A stretch of DNA of 64,000 nucleotides from Trichostrongylus colubriformis (lineage: Eukaryota > Nematoda > Chromadorea > Rhabditida > Trichostrongylidae), in assembly GCA_963978905.1 (NCBI GenBank), contig OZ022256.1:40286001-40350000 (forward strand), read 5' to 3'. How positions within the stretch are numbered: the stretch's first letter is position 1; every line of letters starts with the position of its first letter. The notes below the pieces were generated by a model. That model was not told the origin of the DNA. It worked only from the letters and a program-made list of their open reading frames with translations, and made no database searches. This document shows, one piece after another, positions 1 to 10,808 of the stretch. Both the position numbers and the translations under genes were made by a program.

Positions 1-19
1 AAGGAACACCGTCACTAAA

Positions 20-1119
20 GTGCGCTATCAAAAACGCTGCCCACACATGGGAACGTGCACTGGCCTCAAATGCGCACAAATAACTTACAACACGATAGTT
101 GACGAGCTTGAAGATGCTAACAATTATACGGGAATGACCTATTGCTCCGAATCGTGCGGGGGACTAGGTTGTTCATGTGGTTACCCCTCATCGGGATGTC
201 TCTTCTATCGCATCTACCACGTACCTCTAGACAACAACATATACGAAATTTTTCTTGCCCATCTTGGTTCGAGACAATATCACTTACAGTGGAGTTCAAT
301 GGAGGCACGCCAATGCCCCACCATATCGAGTTAAAACCCTACACCAAAAAGCATTTATACAACACATCCTTCGAAATTACAAGTTTTACATTCACCCCTT
401 TATCGATACTACATCAGCGATTCCTCACAGATGGGGATACAACAGCATTTATCCGTCCACAAACGGAATTTAGCTACGCCTGTCGTTCCGACACTCGCAA
501 ACAGCCTAACAACCACACCACTAACGATTGCGTCATAAAAGATACATGTAAATGCAATCCCGCGGAAGACTCCGTCACTTGTTATTGTACCAACAACAAC
601 ATCTCAGAAATAACAAAACTTTCCAATACACTCCCCCTACCTATTCCCAACGGGCTCTTATCAAGAGAAGGACTTAACCGTATACCAGTCTTGAGAACAC
701 GTGCTGTTGCAGTGGAACTTATGCTCATGCTAGACCCCAATACACACCGTATCGCGCAACAAATACAAGATTTCCAATGCAACATATTATCTCAGCAACT
801 TATCGGCTGTTACAATTGCTTCAAAGGTGCAACGGCCGATATATTATGTAAGTCCGATACACTCAAATCCACGGCACAAGTTAACTGTGGACTACAACAG
901 TTCACCCTAACTTGCACACGAACGGGTACACAAAATCACGTACTCTTATTTTACAATAAGGCACGAGTACACGAGGCCTGCAAAGCACAATGTGGCTCTC
1001 ATACAATAATTTTTACATTGCAGGGAACCCTCAACTATATAAATGGCATGAAACCCTTAAGGAATTACCTTCGATTGTGGGACAATAGAACCAACACTGA
1101 CACCCCTCCTTTGATATAG
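20..1119 (+). pseudogene. Retroelement envelope-like glycoprotein, phlebovirus G2-type, frameshifted
   Basis: Two overlapping frames carry one cysteine-rich ectodomain. The first (20-334) has the cluster SCGGLGCSCGYPSSGCLFYR, the hallmark spacing of the phlebovirus G2 (class II fusion-type) family found as env in nematode LTR retroelements. The second (open 142-1119) continues it with many paired cysteines and a motif like GCYNCFKGA near 800-835. The coding sense moves from frame 2 to frame 1 somewhere around 215-260, so a one-base indel breaks the gene. The N-terminal part lies outside the window. The likely role was a membrane glycoprotein of an env-bearing retroelement. Family assignment is from motif recognition; the frame break is seen directly. 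No intact product is expected. Confidence 0.72.
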
Positions 1120-1179
1120 ACCTTGCCTTTCCGGACATTTCACATTTCTTGAAACATGCAAACAGTTTCTAATCTACTC

Positions 1180-1414
1180 AATAACCGTACTTCTGTCATT
1201 TATCAGTGCCCTAATGCTCAGTCACACCCTCCTTTGCACACAACCATACACGCAAAAACGAAAATCCTACAACTTCTACACGATCGTCTCATCGCTCCCG
1301 CCGGTGAGAATACTCCTCGCTATTCTCGCGGCAGTTCGACGTCTCTTCTACCTCGCCGTCTTCATAATCCGACTTCCTCTATGTCTACTGGCTTCTTCGC
1401 GACTGCTACGCTAA
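1180..1414 (+). pseudogene. Probable membrane anchor and cytoplasmic tail of the env-like gene, shifted frame
   Basis: About 70 bases after the glycoprotein stop, frame 2 encodes a hydrophobic stretch (ITVLLSFISALMLSHTLL, around 1188-1235) followed at once by basic residues (QKRKS), the pattern expected of a C-terminal transmembrane anchor. A second hydrophobic stretch follows near 1300-1400. The frame differs from the ectodomain frame just upstream, so at least one more frameshift or an in-frame stop separates them. Assignment to the env gene rests on position and hydropathy only; chance hydrophobicity is possible. Confidence 0.4.
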
Positions 1415-1789
1415 AGACATGCTTGCTCACGAGAAACATTCATTCTTCGACTCAACACACCACATCAGATAATTAACACTACACGACACTTCACCACTTA
1501 CCTTTGGAGCTACTTCTAGATAGTAACTATCTTTAGACCTCATATGTAACTAATTATATTATAATGTGCTAATTCGTAGTCCCTAAATTGTATCAGTAAT
1601 TGTATACTTTGAATTGTATTGTATTAGTAATCCTATATTAGAATTGTATCGAGAAACTGTATATTCTGAATTGTATCACTATTTAATATTAACTAATGAC
1701 ACAAACGACAATTACAACACTCATCAGGTGGCGGGGAGGATGCAAACGGCCGTTTACATATGGTCGACTCTTTCTTTCGTTGTGCGGAG

Positions 1790-2284
1790 TGTCATGACTC
1801 TGCAGTCATGATCACGAGGAAGCGGCTAGGTGCCTCTTGGTACCTGCATCTCACAACGCCAGCATACACGTAATAAACGTTCAATGGCCAAGCAGACACT
1901 TTTATGGCCATCTCAGACGAAGTTTGTACCACCCACAATTGGGGGGTACAAATACCGCGTTTCGGGGAGGAGCGAGTCAGTTCAGTCCTGTTCAGTTCTG
2001 TTCACTTTAGTTTAGTCAATTCAGTCCCTCTTGCCGATTACTGACTTCTCCTCTCTCTCTCTATCGCTCCGTTCAGGCTCTTTGCCCTACAAGCGGCCTT
2101 GCCGCACAAGACAAGACACGAACACGCCGGTGGACCTGCCACCTGTCCACAACTTACGCATCCACACGACAACAAACAATGTTAACAAGTAATGCATATT
2201 GTAGGTAGCTATTATTGTAAAATAATTAGCTTTTGTATACTCATGTTGTATAATAAAGGAATTAAACTAAAGAGTTGTACGACA
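1790..2284 (+). repeat. Probable 3' LTR of the env-bearing retroelement
   Basis: Downstream of the env remnant the sequence runs from TGTCATGAC to GTACGACA, giving the TG...CA ends and short TGTC/GACA terminal inverted repeat typical of LTRs. Inside are repeated TTCAGT-like units (1978-2030), a polypyrimidine stretch (2040-2075) and an AATAAA signal at 2252 just before the right edge, as in an R-U5 region. The left edge is uncertain because no clear polypurine tract sits directly before it; a G-rich stretch lies about 60 bases upstream (1729-1742). The 5' LTR would be outside the window, so the pair cannot be compared here. Confidence 0.4.
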
Positions 2285-2289
2285 AACTA

Positions 2290-3240
2290 CCACTGAATCA
2301 AAACAGAAGTCAAGGAAGGCACATTCAACATCGTCTTAATTAGTAAGTCGTTTGTGACACGGATGAGAATTGAGGGCTTGAAAAAAGTGATAGTCTGTGG
2401 GGATAAGGTCGGGAGAATACGCTGGATGAGGAAGAACTCATTTACCCTAGTGGATCAATTTTTGCCGAGTAATTTGTGAGATGTGTGGTATTGCCTTGTT
2501 CTGCCACAGGATCGGCCCTCCTCTATCCACCCCCGCAGACCACAATTTTTTGCAACTTCCTATACATTTGCTCCTGATTACAACAGTAACACTCTGCTGT
2601 CACGGGCTGACTAGGTTGCACGAAACTATTATGGATCACACTACAACATCACCACACAGTAACCATAACCTTTTTAGCGTGAAGATCGAATTTAGGAAAC
2701 GTTTTTGAAGAAGCATCCTTATCTACCCAGACTAATCCCCGCTTCCTGTTATCACAAAGAACCCATTTTTCACCTACAGTTATAATACGGCCTACAAATG
2801 GCCAGTTTTTATAGCAAACTAGGAGGGTGGAGCAGGTGTCGAAACGTGCCAGACGCTGCTCATCGGTTAGCTCATGAGGCACCCACTTCAACATCTTCTT
2901 CATCTGGCTGATTTCCAGCAAATGTCTGGCCACTAAGAGTAATGTACGCCCAGAGCTTCCGCTGACGTACGAGTATTCGTCTCCGGATTTGCTTTGACTT
3001 CTCTCCTTATATCTTCATCATTAAGCGACGACCTGCGGCCGCGACCCGACTTTCCTTCGAGATCAAAATCGCCACAAGCAATTTTTTCAAACTAGAGCTC
3101 CACTGTCCGTTCGCAAGGACAATTCGTCCCAAGAACACTGCTGAGATTACGAGCTGCCTCCGCTGCGGAGTGTTCCAATTTAAATTCGTGAAGCATGATG
3201 ACTCTATAGTCGCGTCGGTCCCTTATTATACGCAGCCCTG
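2290..3240 (-). pseudogene. Mos1-like mariner transposase remnant
   Basis: Read on the minus strand, the start (about 3205-3100) resembles the mariner N-terminal helix-turn-helix (HEFKLEHSAAEAARNLSSV). The middle (2933-2649) contains WVPHELTDEQRLARFDTCS and RIITVGEKWVLCDNRKRG, then KKVMVTVW. The C-terminal third (about 2640-2340) is only recoverable across frameshifts. Mauritiana-type mariners normally read C/GDEKW at the first catalytic Asp; here it is VGEKW, so that Asp is lost. Several stops and frame changes confirm a dead copy. I did not find convincing terminal inverted repeats; the low-coordinate side nearly touches the LTR end at 2284. Confidence 0.75.
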
Positions 3241-3419
3241 GAAAAGGCCGGCTGGGAAAATTAGAGCGAAATTCATAGAAGTTTTTGAAAGAGCAGATGA
3301 AAACTACCAGATGGTATGTCTGATATTTCTCGAGATGGAATAGTTCACGGTAAAAAATAAAATTATTTATACATACCTTGAAACCGAAATTATTTTGCAA
3401 CAACCTAATACTTTCCATT

Positions 3420-4250
3420 TACGTGAGCGAGCAAAGATTTCGGGAGCAATGGCAATTTGCAATCGCCTAAAAGCAGGACATGTCCTCTCACTTTTCTTTG
3501 ACACCTTTTCTCTTTTTAAGGTCTCACACCTTCTTAGTAGATCACCTGAGTAGGTATTAAAGCAGGCGGACAAGCGTAGTACAAAGCACGACCACCATGT
3601 CTGTTTTGCATGGGCATGATTTCCAATGTACCCTGCGACAACCTTTACCAGAGCCCCTTTATTTCCACATTTTCGGTGGACAACATTGCGACTGACACTT
3701 GGTTCATAAGCAGTGCACAATCACCTGGTTCCACACTCTACATGGGAACGCGCCTGCGCTCAATCCCTACACCACACCAGAACTTTCTCAGTCACTCTAC
3801 GTGGCTTCACACCATCCCAAATCACTCCCTCTCAGTTTTTCTCAGGTTCTGAACCCTTGCGAGATACCTACTACAGCATCATGCATTCGACTGCTCCGCA
3901 AGCATGTGCGCTCACGGCTCCACTTCATAATCCCGTGCAACCATGTGAAACTTCCATGCTCCCCTGCGTTACACCCCCACTCCACCTGGATTCGATACTT
4001 CTATGTAATTTCGAAATTCTATAAGCTAATACTATATAACTTTGAATTTATTTTAATTTTAAATCTGATTTAACTTTTAATATTAATTTTTGATTTCAAC
4101 TTTTACCTTTTAATCTTGAAACCAGTAATTTTATATAATTAATACTTCTATATAACTTCGAAATTCCGGTTTTTTCTGCTTCATAATGATTCCATTCAAT
4201 GTGATTATTCCATTTCGCTGATGTAATAAAGATCTTTATTAGTTACATAG
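3420..4250. other. No recognisable gene; AT-rich repeat patch
   Basis: Open frames of 80-124 codons overlap on both strands (for example 3367-3720 minus and 3699-4073 plus) but none has a recognisable domain or coding bias I can defend. From about 4009 to 4165 the sequence is AT-rich and repeats an ACTTCTATRTAAYTTCGAAATTC-like phrase twice, at 4009 and 4144. Confidence 0.4.
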
Positions 4251-4640
4251 TTGATGAATCGATGAAGCAGTTAGATGAGCCGATTAAGCGAGGTCATCCC
4301 TTAGGCGCATTCGGAGAAGTGCGAAGTAGGGAAGGTGCGAGGCAGGAGTCGTGGAAGGTCGATCCTGTCTAAAGACCCCCTCCCAATGTGATGTTGTCCA
4401 CACAATGAATTGCTGTGGTCAGCCGATGTACAAGTCAGTGCTTTTATCCTCCTAGACGAGTTTGGTACCAATTTGCAGCGTAGGAATGAAAGGCTAGGTT
4501 GGCTTGTGCGGGCGTTGATGCGGGTTTGATACCCGCACCATGAGAGTGGGGTATGCGCCACCTGTCACTGCACCTCCTCCGCCCAATGACCGCCCAATTC
4601 AGAATTCAAGTTTTCTAATGAATCAAGTCTCTAAATAAAT
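4240..4640 (+). repeat. Dispersed repeat with tRNA-like T-arm and LINE-type tail
   Basis: At 4512-4528 there is GCGGG TTTGATA CCCGC, a 5-bp stem with a 7-base loop that resembles a tRNA T-arm and near-matches a pol III B box. The segment ends with AAATAAATAAA (4632-4642), a tail typical of RTE/CR1-type LINEs and the SINEs they mobilise. No A box was placed with confidence upstream. A SINE or a LINE 3' end are both possible. Confidence 0.3.
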
Positions 4641-4651
4641 AAAGGCTGCTT

Positions 4652-4885
4652 GGCTTAGCAGTGGCTAAAGGGGCGTGCCGAACAAAGCGCGCAACCGCGA
4701 GTTGCGCCACACGGTGTCTCCTTCAACCCCAAAGGATCCTTTATGAAGAACGGTGCCTATGCCTTAACAGTCAAACCCATTTCGGTGCCGTTAAATCACA
4801 TTTAGTGAGACTGTTCGATTGCAGATCCAACAAATTATTTGAAAGCTACGGGTTACGGGTTAGGATTACGGGTTCTGGCAAATAA
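4652..4885 (+). repeat. Possible SINE head (A-box-like sequence)
   Basis: Directly after the AAATAAATAAA tail, TGGCTTAGCAGTGGCTAAAG (4659-4678) resembles a pol III A box (TRGYNNARNNG). An open frame of 74 codons overlaps it but matches nothing I know. This may be tRNA-derived; the B box is not clear. Confidence 0.25.
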
Positions 4886-4952
4886 TAGATCCGTTCAAAG
4901 GTATACACACCAAAAACCTGCGCAATACTCCAACCACGAGCCTGAAATTCAC

Positions 4953-5716
4953 TTATTGTGCCTGCAAATTTACAGACGTTAGCGCTATCCAGTTACAGAA
5001 TAACGTGAGCACAGGCAGCGAGGCAGAGTGGCACGGGGAGATGCATGGACGATGCAGGCAACGAGGCAGAGTGGCATAGGTGGGGACGAAGAGACACGCA
5101 GCCACTTCTTGCCGTCGGCATCGCAAAGCATGAACGCAGCTTAGCAATGCAAGTAAGGGTCTTGAAGACACTTGTATTGAATTATGAATCCAAGAATTCG
5201 ATTATTGCTACAATTTGGCGAGCTTATCTCACACACTTTCTAAGAGAATCATTGGAGCATGTTACTACTCACTGCGATTAATTAATACTTTACATTCAAA
5301 AGCAACGTAATGGAGCGATTCACCTCTCTCATATTGCATTCCAACAGGTGCATACTCGCGAAGCAACTATCGGTCCATTCTAACAAAAATAATAGCGATA
5401 GTGATTATGAAATGGCCAGTTTACACGGCTCACTGAGCTTGAATATTAGCTTTCGAACTTTTAAAATTCGGTAGCAGAAATGATACTGAATGACCTAGCC
5501 GTTGCTCAAATGCAAGTGATTGAAACGTTCTGTGATATGTAGTACTGACTTTCGCAGACTGTTTTGTTAGCACTCGCTCCAGTCAGCCCTCATCGGTACT
5601 TCACGAAAAAGTCTCCGTCGCGACGCAAATCACTTATGAGTGACGAAATCGTAACTGATGTCCATAGAAACAGCGGATCGGAAATCAACTAGATTTTTTG
5701 GCACTATTAACCCACA
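4953..5716. other. No gene recognised
   Basis: GC-balanced sequence with short chance frames. The phrase CAACGAGGCAGAGTGGCAYRG-like recurs near 5010-5035 and 5057-5080, a short local duplication. Nothing else stands out. Confidence 0.35.
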
Positions 5717-5946
5717 ACTACCCCATTACCTCTTCAACCGATGTGGTCGAAGAAGTGATTTTTGGGAAACTTCTCGATATGGCTGCAAACTTCTACCCAG
5801 GGGCAATTCGGCCCGTAGAACACGAAGGCGCCGGCGCCAAAATGGGTGGATCACCGAACTCGCTCAAAGTTTATCCTAAGGGGTTTTGCGCCAAACGCAA
5901 AAATCACCTCTTCGGTTACATCGGTTGGAGAAGTAGTGGGGTAGCA
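5717..5946. mobile_element. Small inverted-repeat element (MITE-like), about 230 bp
   Basis: The left end (CTACCCCATTACCTCTTCAA at about 5720-5739, continuing through ACCGATGTGGTCGAAGAAGTGA) is matched in reverse complement at 5897-5945 (CAAAAATCACCTCTTCGGTT through GTAGTGGGGTAG). The arms are about 46 bases with a handful of mismatches. No clear target duplication is visible. The length and terminal inverted repeats fit a non-autonomous DNA transposon. Confidence 0.6.
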
Positions 5947-5948
5947 TG

Positions 5949-6000
5949 TAGCTTGCATGTATGTGGTGCTCTACTACACACCACACACATGCAAGCTTGC
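5949..6000. repeat. 18-bp stem hairpin next to the MITE
   Basis: GCTTGCATGTATGTGGTG is followed, after a 12-base loop, by CACCACACACATGCAAGC, a stem with one mismatch. It lies immediately to the right of the 5717-5946 element. Confidence 0.55.
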
Positions 6001-6446
6001 AATTTAACTTGTAACGTATATTGCACTTATTGTATAATTGCGCAAATTGCACGAACAGTTGGATGTAGACAAAATGATGCTCTGTAGTTATTCCAGACCG
6101 GACCACAGAGGCAGTAGATTATACTATGTGACAAACAGGCCTCCAAGATAATGAATCAGTTGAATAACGGTGGAAGTCATCCTGCGGAAAAGCCATCTAT
6201 TTCTCACGAAGAAACAACAGTTGTATCGTTATTCTAGGTATGTCAAAGAATTGTTTTTGTTTTGACGTGAGCACTCGACAGGCGACGCGCTTGACGGCTT
6301 CCAACATCGTAAACTAACTGAAACACAAGCAAGTCGCAAGATCAGATCAGGCTTATTTTTACAGCAGGGTCTCTGTGACGCAACTGTCAAGTGCATGCCA
6401 CTGGCTGCCCTGTCCGATCTCATCTTCTGCGATGTGAACCAAATCC

Positions 6447-6540
6447 ACTGTAAAATGCACTCCAGAGTCAAAGCGGAATTCATTTCGAAGTCTCCTCTTC
6501 AAGATGAATTCCGCTTTGACTCTGGAGTGCGGCTTACAGT
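6447..6540. repeat. 44-nt-arm near-perfect hairpin
   Basis: Arms 6447-6490 and 6497-6540 are reverse complements with about five mismatches, and a perfect core of about 28 bp (GCACTCCAGAGTCAAAGCGG and onward). The loop is TCTCCT. Stem length and small loop resemble a microRNA-type precursor or a very compact foldback; nothing shows that it is transcribed. Confidence 0.75.
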
Positions 6541-7104
6541 AAATGATATACTCAATTTTGTACACTACCCTTTGGCACAAAATGCTGCTGCCAGTGAAAA
6601 GATTGGTTTCGCAGAATTCTATTGACTAGGCGATCATGAAAATTCCGCTCAATCACATAGAGTTTCTAACGAGAACTACGCCTCTTTTCTGTCTTTTCTT
6701 TCTCTTCAACTTGACATGATGTATGATACTCTTGTATAAAGAGAACGACTTTAAGGCGAGAAATTTTGTAAGACGCCCTTCGAAATCAGCCACACATGCT
6801 TGTCGCAATCACTTCTGTCAAAGGCAGCGCTAGAGAAGTGCGGTCTACTGTTGAAACTACAGGTGTAAGTTGCAGAGCGATAATAAAGAAACAACGAAAT
6901 AAAAAGGAAAAAATCCAGAAAAGGGATCATACAATTCTCTTCTGCCGTTTGCGTGTGACGCAATCTTGTCGACCTGATAAACACTGAAAATGATGGACTC
7001 CCCCAGGGCGCATTCCCTTCTTGTCCGCTTAACAATGCACAATTTCCGCTTGAGCTACACTGTATACAGCTGGAGCCGTAGAAGGGTCTTCATAATTTGC
7101 GACG
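6541..7104. other. No gene recognised
   Basis: Short overlapping frames only (for example 6751-7035 minus). No domain, RNA or repeat structure I can support. Confidence 0.35.
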
Positions 7105-7392
7105 GCGGCAACGATGGCAGTGGAATGCCCGCCACCGGCAACCCTGACACTACTAAGACGCGCTCTATTCATAATGCTCGACCGAACCATACGACAGTAC
7201 GACGCGTGGCGAAAGCCCGCGCGAATTTCGCTACAATTTAGCACTACAGCAAGATTTCCGCCGAATGATTTCGCCACGGATTTGCACGGGCCTTCGCCGC
7301 GATCATTATACTGTAGCATGGTTCGGTCAGGCGTTATAAATAGAGAGCGTCGCAATAGTGCCGGCGTTGTCCGCGACGGGCACTCGATCGCC
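7105..7392. mobile_element. Palindromic MITE, about 290 bp
   Basis: Sequence from GCCCGCCACCGGCAAC (7128) rightward is matched in reverse complement from CACTCG (7386) leftward. Shared phrases include CGCTCTATTCATAATGC versus GCGTTATAAATAGAGAGCG and CGACCGAACCAT versus ATGGTTCGGTCAG. Because the arms are near-complements, both strands encode similar short peptides (DRTMLQYND and DRTIRQYDA), which explains the paired open frames here. No flanking duplication was identified. Confidence 0.65.
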
Positions 7393-7862
7393 CTGAAAGT
7401 GGAGTGTTAAAATCGCACAAGAACGCGTTGTCGCGTTTTTAATGACTTTTCGCTACAAATCGTTTAATTATTGACTTTCTCGCTGAAGCTCTATATATCT
7501 TCGGAATCAGCTCGTTGAGGTGTAGAAGTTGGTGCTACACGATTTTCGTTTTCAATTCGGCAACAAGCCATTTTTCTTACATTCCGCAAGGTTTACAAGA
7601 GAGAAATTCCTTCAAAATTCCTTGTTAGAGAGAAATTCCTTCAAAATTTTTTGTTAGAGAGAAATTCCTCTAAAATCTGATCTGGCGATGCTTTTCTCGC
7701 ACAGTCCTCATCTATGCTCACAAATGTATAGAAATTTTAAAGTTCTCGTCATTTCGGATGCTCTCCTCTTTGTTTATGCTGCAACAAACAGCAACAGCTC
7801 CTCCGTGTGAGCACTGTCGAAAAAACTTCTCATAGGCCATTTTCCAACGAGGATTATCGAAT

Positions 7863-9075
7863 GTGTGCACAACACTCTACTATCGAATGATCAGTCTCCC
7901 TTGCGAAATCCGACACGCCATTTCATCGGTGCAGAATGGTATAGCACCCAGCCCCGACAGGATTAAACCGCAACATCTGAAGAATCTCCCTCCAGTTATC
8001 GTCAAAACACTAGCCCGACTCTTCACACGCTACCTGTCGGATGCAGGGTACCCACCTCGTGGAAAACCAGCAGGACTGTGTTGCTGTATAAGAAGGGAAA
8101 TCCACACGACATTGGCAATTGCCGTCCAATGTGTCTGCTGTCTGTAGTTTACGAGCTCTTCACTCGTGTCATCTTGAATAGAACTGGTAGAACTTTAGAC
8201 GAAGGACAGCAGTGCAAGCAAAAAGGGCTTCGAAGAGGGGTCGTACAATCGATCACATCCACATGGTCACTATGCTCATTGAGGTGTCGCGAGAGTACAA
8301 GATACCGTTATGTCTCAAATTCATCGATTTGAGGGAAGCCTTCGACTTAGTTGAGGCAGAAGCGGTTTTCGATGCTCTGGGACATCAGGGTGTGCCTACT
8401 CAGTACACAAGTGTACTTCGTGGGCTCTACAGCAACTTTACTACCAGGATCTCGCCATTCTACAAGGAAGTCATCATCGACGTGAAGAGAGAGGTTCGAA
8501 AAGGTGACGCCATCTCGTCTATACTTTTAGCGCCGCTCTTGAGAACGTCATGCGTCACTCGGAAGGGAAGGAATGGGAATGAAGGTCGATGGCCGACATC
8601 TTCACAACCTCCGCATCGCTGACGGCATTGTGCTTATAACACCGACGACCAGCAAGCGGAGCGGTTGCTAGCCGATTTCAATCGCGAGTGTGGAAAAATC
8701 GGTCTGCAGCTGAACCTGACGAAGACGATGATCATGAGAAACGGATTTGTACCTGATGCCCCATTCACGCTGAACGAAACGATTATCACTGAATGCTTCA
8801 GCTTTGTGTGCCTAGGTTGGGAATCAATATGATGAGCGACTTAGCACAAGAGCTGAGCATCAAGAAAAGAGCGGTTTGGAGAGCCTTAAAGTCCATGGAG
8901 GGAGTAGTAAAGAAGGCGAAGAACATCCGGCTTCACGCCCATCTCTTCGATTCCGCTGTCCTTCCTGCCCTAACATAAACCTCAAGGACTTGGACTTTAC
9001 GTAAGTAGGAGGAGCATGCGGTCGGCGTCATCCAACGCGCCATTGAAAGAACGATGCCCGGAGTATCCCGATACT
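7863..9075 (+). pseudogene. RTE-type LINE reverse transcriptase, frameshifted
   Basis: Consecutive plus-strand frames together give RTE reverse transcriptase: APSPDRIKPQHLKNL (about 7950), KKGNPHDIGNCRPMCLLSVVYELFTR (about 8085-8165), CLKFIDLREAFDLVE (8312-8355) with the first catalytic Asp, then KIGLQLNLTKTMIMRN (8697-8743) and the C-terminal FDSAVLPALT (8949-8978), followed in another frame by AVGVIQRAIERTMPGVSRY (about 9018-9073). The active-site motif, normally F/IADD, reads IADG (about 8610-8625), so the second Asp pair is lost. At least four frame changes separate the blocks. Endonuclease sequence is not seen, so this is a 5'-truncated copy. Confidence 0.85.
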
Positions 9076-9656
9076 TTTTGCTATAGTCCGGGTATTGTAT
9101 TCATTTTGTCCCTTTACCCTCGGCACTGTTGCTGAGAGCGTGCTGAAGATTCTTGTTTTTAGAACACTAGTCTATGGGTAGTTAAACGAGCTAGGATAAT
9201 ATTCAGCCGTCGCCAACATCGACTTAAGAGCTTACTCAACTATTTCCAGATCTTTGACGTCAAATATGGCTCGCTCACCTTATGCTCAGCTTATCGCCGT
9301 CTTATCTTTGTGTTGAAAGACGAAAGCCATGACGTAAATTGGAATACAAGATTGTTTGAGATTAAATTTGAAGCATACCTGTACACATTTTTTGCATCAT
9401 ATCTCTCATTTGCTCGCGATCTGATGTAGAAAATCCGTCTGGAGGTGACGAGCGGAACGTCATCGGACAAGCAGTATTATCATCACATGTATCGAGACCT
9501 GAAGCAGTATCGCCTCAGCCGTTCATTTTCTTTGAACTAATAAACTATAAGTTTTTAGGAAGCGAGCATTAAGAAAGAATTTGAAAAGAAACATATCGCC
9601 TATGTGATTCCTCACTAAGGCCGAACGAGATTGTTATGGACTTTCTTATGCCCTAA
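9076..9656. other. No gene recognised
   Basis: The stretch after the RTE remnant has no long frame and no repeat structure I could identify. It could include RTE 3' untranslated sequence, but no simple tail is visible. Confidence 0.3.
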
Positions 9657-9658
9657 TA

Positions 9659-10534
9659 TTAGGTTGTCGAAAAAGTTTTTTCGTTTTTTGAAGCAATTCG
9701 TTTTTACACTTTATTACAAAACACAGAGGATACTGTGAAACAGAGTAATCACCATCTTGTTCTACCACTCTTCGCCACTTTCAGGCAAATTTGCCATGCC
9801 ATCCGCATGGAATTGTTGTGGCTTTGATTTGAAGAAGTTGCACAACCACCGTTCCATGTCATCTTCATTATCGAAGTCTTTTCTTTGAATGGCGTTAGAT
9901 TGGGAATGGAAAAGTGATAATCCGATGGAGCAAGATCAATGCTATGAGGTGGATTTTCATTTGGACAGCACTTTTCATCCAAGCTCGAGAATTTTTCGGC
10001 GAGTCGCTTTTGCTATATGTGGGCGAGCACTATCGTTTAGGAAGAGAATCGTGCCACGGTTCGGACGCTTCTCTGTGTCTTCGGATTTTCTCGACCGGAA
10101 TATACGGCTGCTGACAGTATAGGTCTGCTGTTAGCATAGTGTTGCAAGCCAGCACCCGCAATCGTTCGTTGTCGACTCCGATGGGGGTCCGGACCGGTCA
10201 GAATCTTCGATGTTGTAGTTGCCTTCTCGAAAGCATTCGAACCAAAGTTGCGCCATTAGTTCAGACATTGAACCCTCTTCGAATGCAGCGTTTATACTAC
10301 GACTGGATTCGGTTGCTGAAAGGCCATATTTGAAATTATATGGTAGAATGCCCCGAAAGTACTCCTTTGATATATGAATTTCGCCGATAAAGTTTATCAG
10401 GGAGATGGAAGACAATAATACCTATAGACGCGTGTGAACTTGTATTACATGTGTATGTATAGAAGAGATTGCTGGAAAACAGTTTGGAGGGAAAAGCGCG
10501 TATTAAAAAACGAAAAAAATTTTTCGACAACCTA
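9659..10534 (-). mobile_element. Internally deleted mariner element, 876 bp
   Basis: Terminal inverted repeats TTAGGTTGTCGAAAAAGTTT (left) and the complement of AAATTTTTCGACAACCTA (right) bound the element; TA precedes the left end at 9657, and the right flank is mutated. On the minus strand, 10415-10131 holds a mariner N-terminal domain (IL.YNFKYGLSATESSRSINAAFEEGSMSE, then FECFREGNYNIEDSDRSGPP). 9982-9749 holds the C-terminal catalytic block SIDLAPSDYHF and, across frameshifts, the usual C terminus. The segment between PRSG-like and the SPDLAPSDY-like motif, which carries the first two catalytic Asp residues, is missing. Non-autonomous. Confidence 0.85.
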
Positions 10535-10559
10535 TGCTAAGGCGTTGTATGTTGTCGGG

Positions 10560-10700
10560 TCGCTCCCTTTTCGTTTACATCATGGCCAGGGTGAAGCATC
10601 CAGTTGAGGAAAATTTTCAAAAAAAAACAACCCCCCCCCCGCCCCAAAAAAGGGGCCCCAATACGACCCCCCTCTCTCTGCACAAAAACCATCAATTAAG
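10560..10700 (+). repeat. Poly(C)-bearing dispersed repeat, copy 1
   Basis: Pattern: GCCAGGGTGAAGCATCCAGT, TGAGGAAAATTTTC, an A-run, then a C-run and AATACGACCCCCCTC. The same order recurs at 12590-12690 (reversed), 18755-18875 and, partly, 19425-19500. Confidence 0.55.
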
Positions 10701-10808
10701 CATTTGTCGATTTTTTAAATGCTCCACACCAATATACAACTAAATGGACACAAAAACCCGAAAAATATGTGATACAGGTGGAATTCCCAGTACTATACAC
10801 TCAATATA

